A DNA stretch of 5,276 nt from an uncultured Lewinella sp. (lineage in GTDB: Bacteria; Bacteroidota; Bacteroidia; Chitinophagales; Saprospiraceae), in NCBI GenBank assembly GCA_938021455.1, contig CALIGP010000081.1, forward strand, positions 1 through 5,276, in the 5' to 3' direction. Position 1 is the stretch's first letter; every line of letters starts with the position of its first letter. Positions 4,870 through 5,276 of this stretch are shown here, in pieces. The translations under genes and the position numbers were made by a program. The notes under the pieces are model-generated. The model was not told the origin of the DNA. It searched no databases and saw only the letters and a list, made by a program, of their open reading frames with translations.

Positions 4870-5276
4870 GCGATCTTTTCCCGCAGCAAAGAATAAGCAA
4901 TCCCGAAACTTCCCGCCACCAGTAGTGCGGCGAGTGCGAAAGCCGAGCCCGGAAAATAAAAGGGTGTCCCCTCTTTAGTGGTGAAGAAGAAGATACCCGT
5001 CATCAGCAATGGCCCGAAGACAGTCGTCAGACTTTGAATGGCGGTTAGCCCGCCCTGTAGCTCCCCTTGTTGGTCATCCCCCACCCGGCTGGCGAGATAG
5101 GACTGTAGGTTAGGCGTACAGATCCCGCCCATGGCAAAAGGGACCAGAAAGGCAAACATCATCCAGGTGCTGGAGGCAAAGGCGAAGAGTAGCATCCCAA
5201 TGCCGTACAGCGCAATGCCGAGGTAGATACTCCTTCCCGCGCCAAAGTAATCGTATGCCTTCTGAGCGAAGCCTCC
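4863..5276 (-). CDS. MFS transporter, TetA/DHA1-like, C-terminal part (cut by window edge)
   Basis: The frame is open from the right edge to the TAG at 4863-4865, giving 137 residues of the C-terminal half; the start lies outside the window, and the internal Met at 5195 is not a start. The fragment begins GGFAQKAYDYFGAGRSIYLG, the cytoplasmic loop between helices 8 and 9, followed by hydrophobic segments that would be helices 9-12. The stretch from C56 to G79, holding TPNLQSYLASRVG, DDQQGELQG and then GLTAIQSLTTVFGPLL, is the typical signature of the tetracycline-efflux (TetA/TCR) branch of drug:proton antiporters in the inner membrane. Many chromosomal Bacteroidota members carry this signature without proven tetracycline resistance, so I name the family, not the drug. 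It is convergent with the DUF5683 gene and separate from it in function. Confidence 0.85.
   Translation of the reverse strand, partial: GGFAQKAYDYFGAGRSIYLGIALYGIGMLLFAFASSTWMMFAFLVPFAMGGICTPNLQSYLASRVGDDQQGELQGGLTAIQSLTTVFGPLLMTGIFFFTTKEGTPFYFPGSAFALAALLVAGSFGIAYSLLREKIAD

Noticed and set aside
4863..5195. Small 110-residue membrane protein starting at the Met at 5195.
   Set aside because: The frame continues open for 27 more codons to the window edge with good transporter sequence, so this is an internal Met of a truncated MFS gene.

Overview
The window reads like a chromosomal segment of a Bacteroidota bacterium, most likely from the Saprospiria/Lewinella side of the phylum. Three lines of evidence support this. 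(1) Three gene starts are preceded by perfect or near-perfect copies of the Bacteroidota -7 promoter box TAnnTTTG. (2) Start codons generally lack a Shine-Dalgarno sequence. (3) parB is followed directly by a DUF5683-type exported protein, a pairing I know from this phylum. The placement below phylum level is recollection of protein style, not a computed result.

Layout. Bases 1-211 are non-coding and packed with inverted repeats. Bases 212-1441 (minus strand) encode a class I/II PLP-dependent aminotransferase. A 199-bp divergent intergenic region (1442-1640) carries two identical TACCTTTG boxes facing outward and, between them, a degenerate CAACCTG heptamer array. On the plus strand follow gatC (1641-1934), a spacer built of GAATGAGT/ACTCATTC words, and a MacB/LolD-type ABC ATPase whose real start is 2041. 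Bases 2782-3003 are non-coding with a run of small hairpins, ending in the parB promoter. Then come parB (3039-3965, own promoter, no parA next to it) and the DUF5683-type exported membrane protein (4025-4780), probably one transcript. The last gene, on the minus strand and cut by the window edge (4863-5276), is the C-terminal part of a TetA-like MFS efflux transporter, convergent with the DUF5683 gene across an AGGATT-word spacer.

How the genes work together. This is mostly housekeeping: amino-group transfer, tRNA-dependent amidation (GatC of GatCAB), an ABC ATPase without its permease, chromosome segregation (ParB) with its usual envelope-protein neighbour, and a drug-efflux-like transporter. 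The genes do not form one pathway. The only likely transcription units are gatC-ABC (106-bp gap, no promoter seen between) and parB-DUF5683 (59-bp gap).

I found no phage, IS element, CRISPR array, toxin-antitoxin or defence system, and I do not claim a new system. What deserves a second look is the non-coding DNA. Four of the intergenic gaps each carry a different short repeat word or palindrome family, and the gap before parB could encode or end in a structured RNA.
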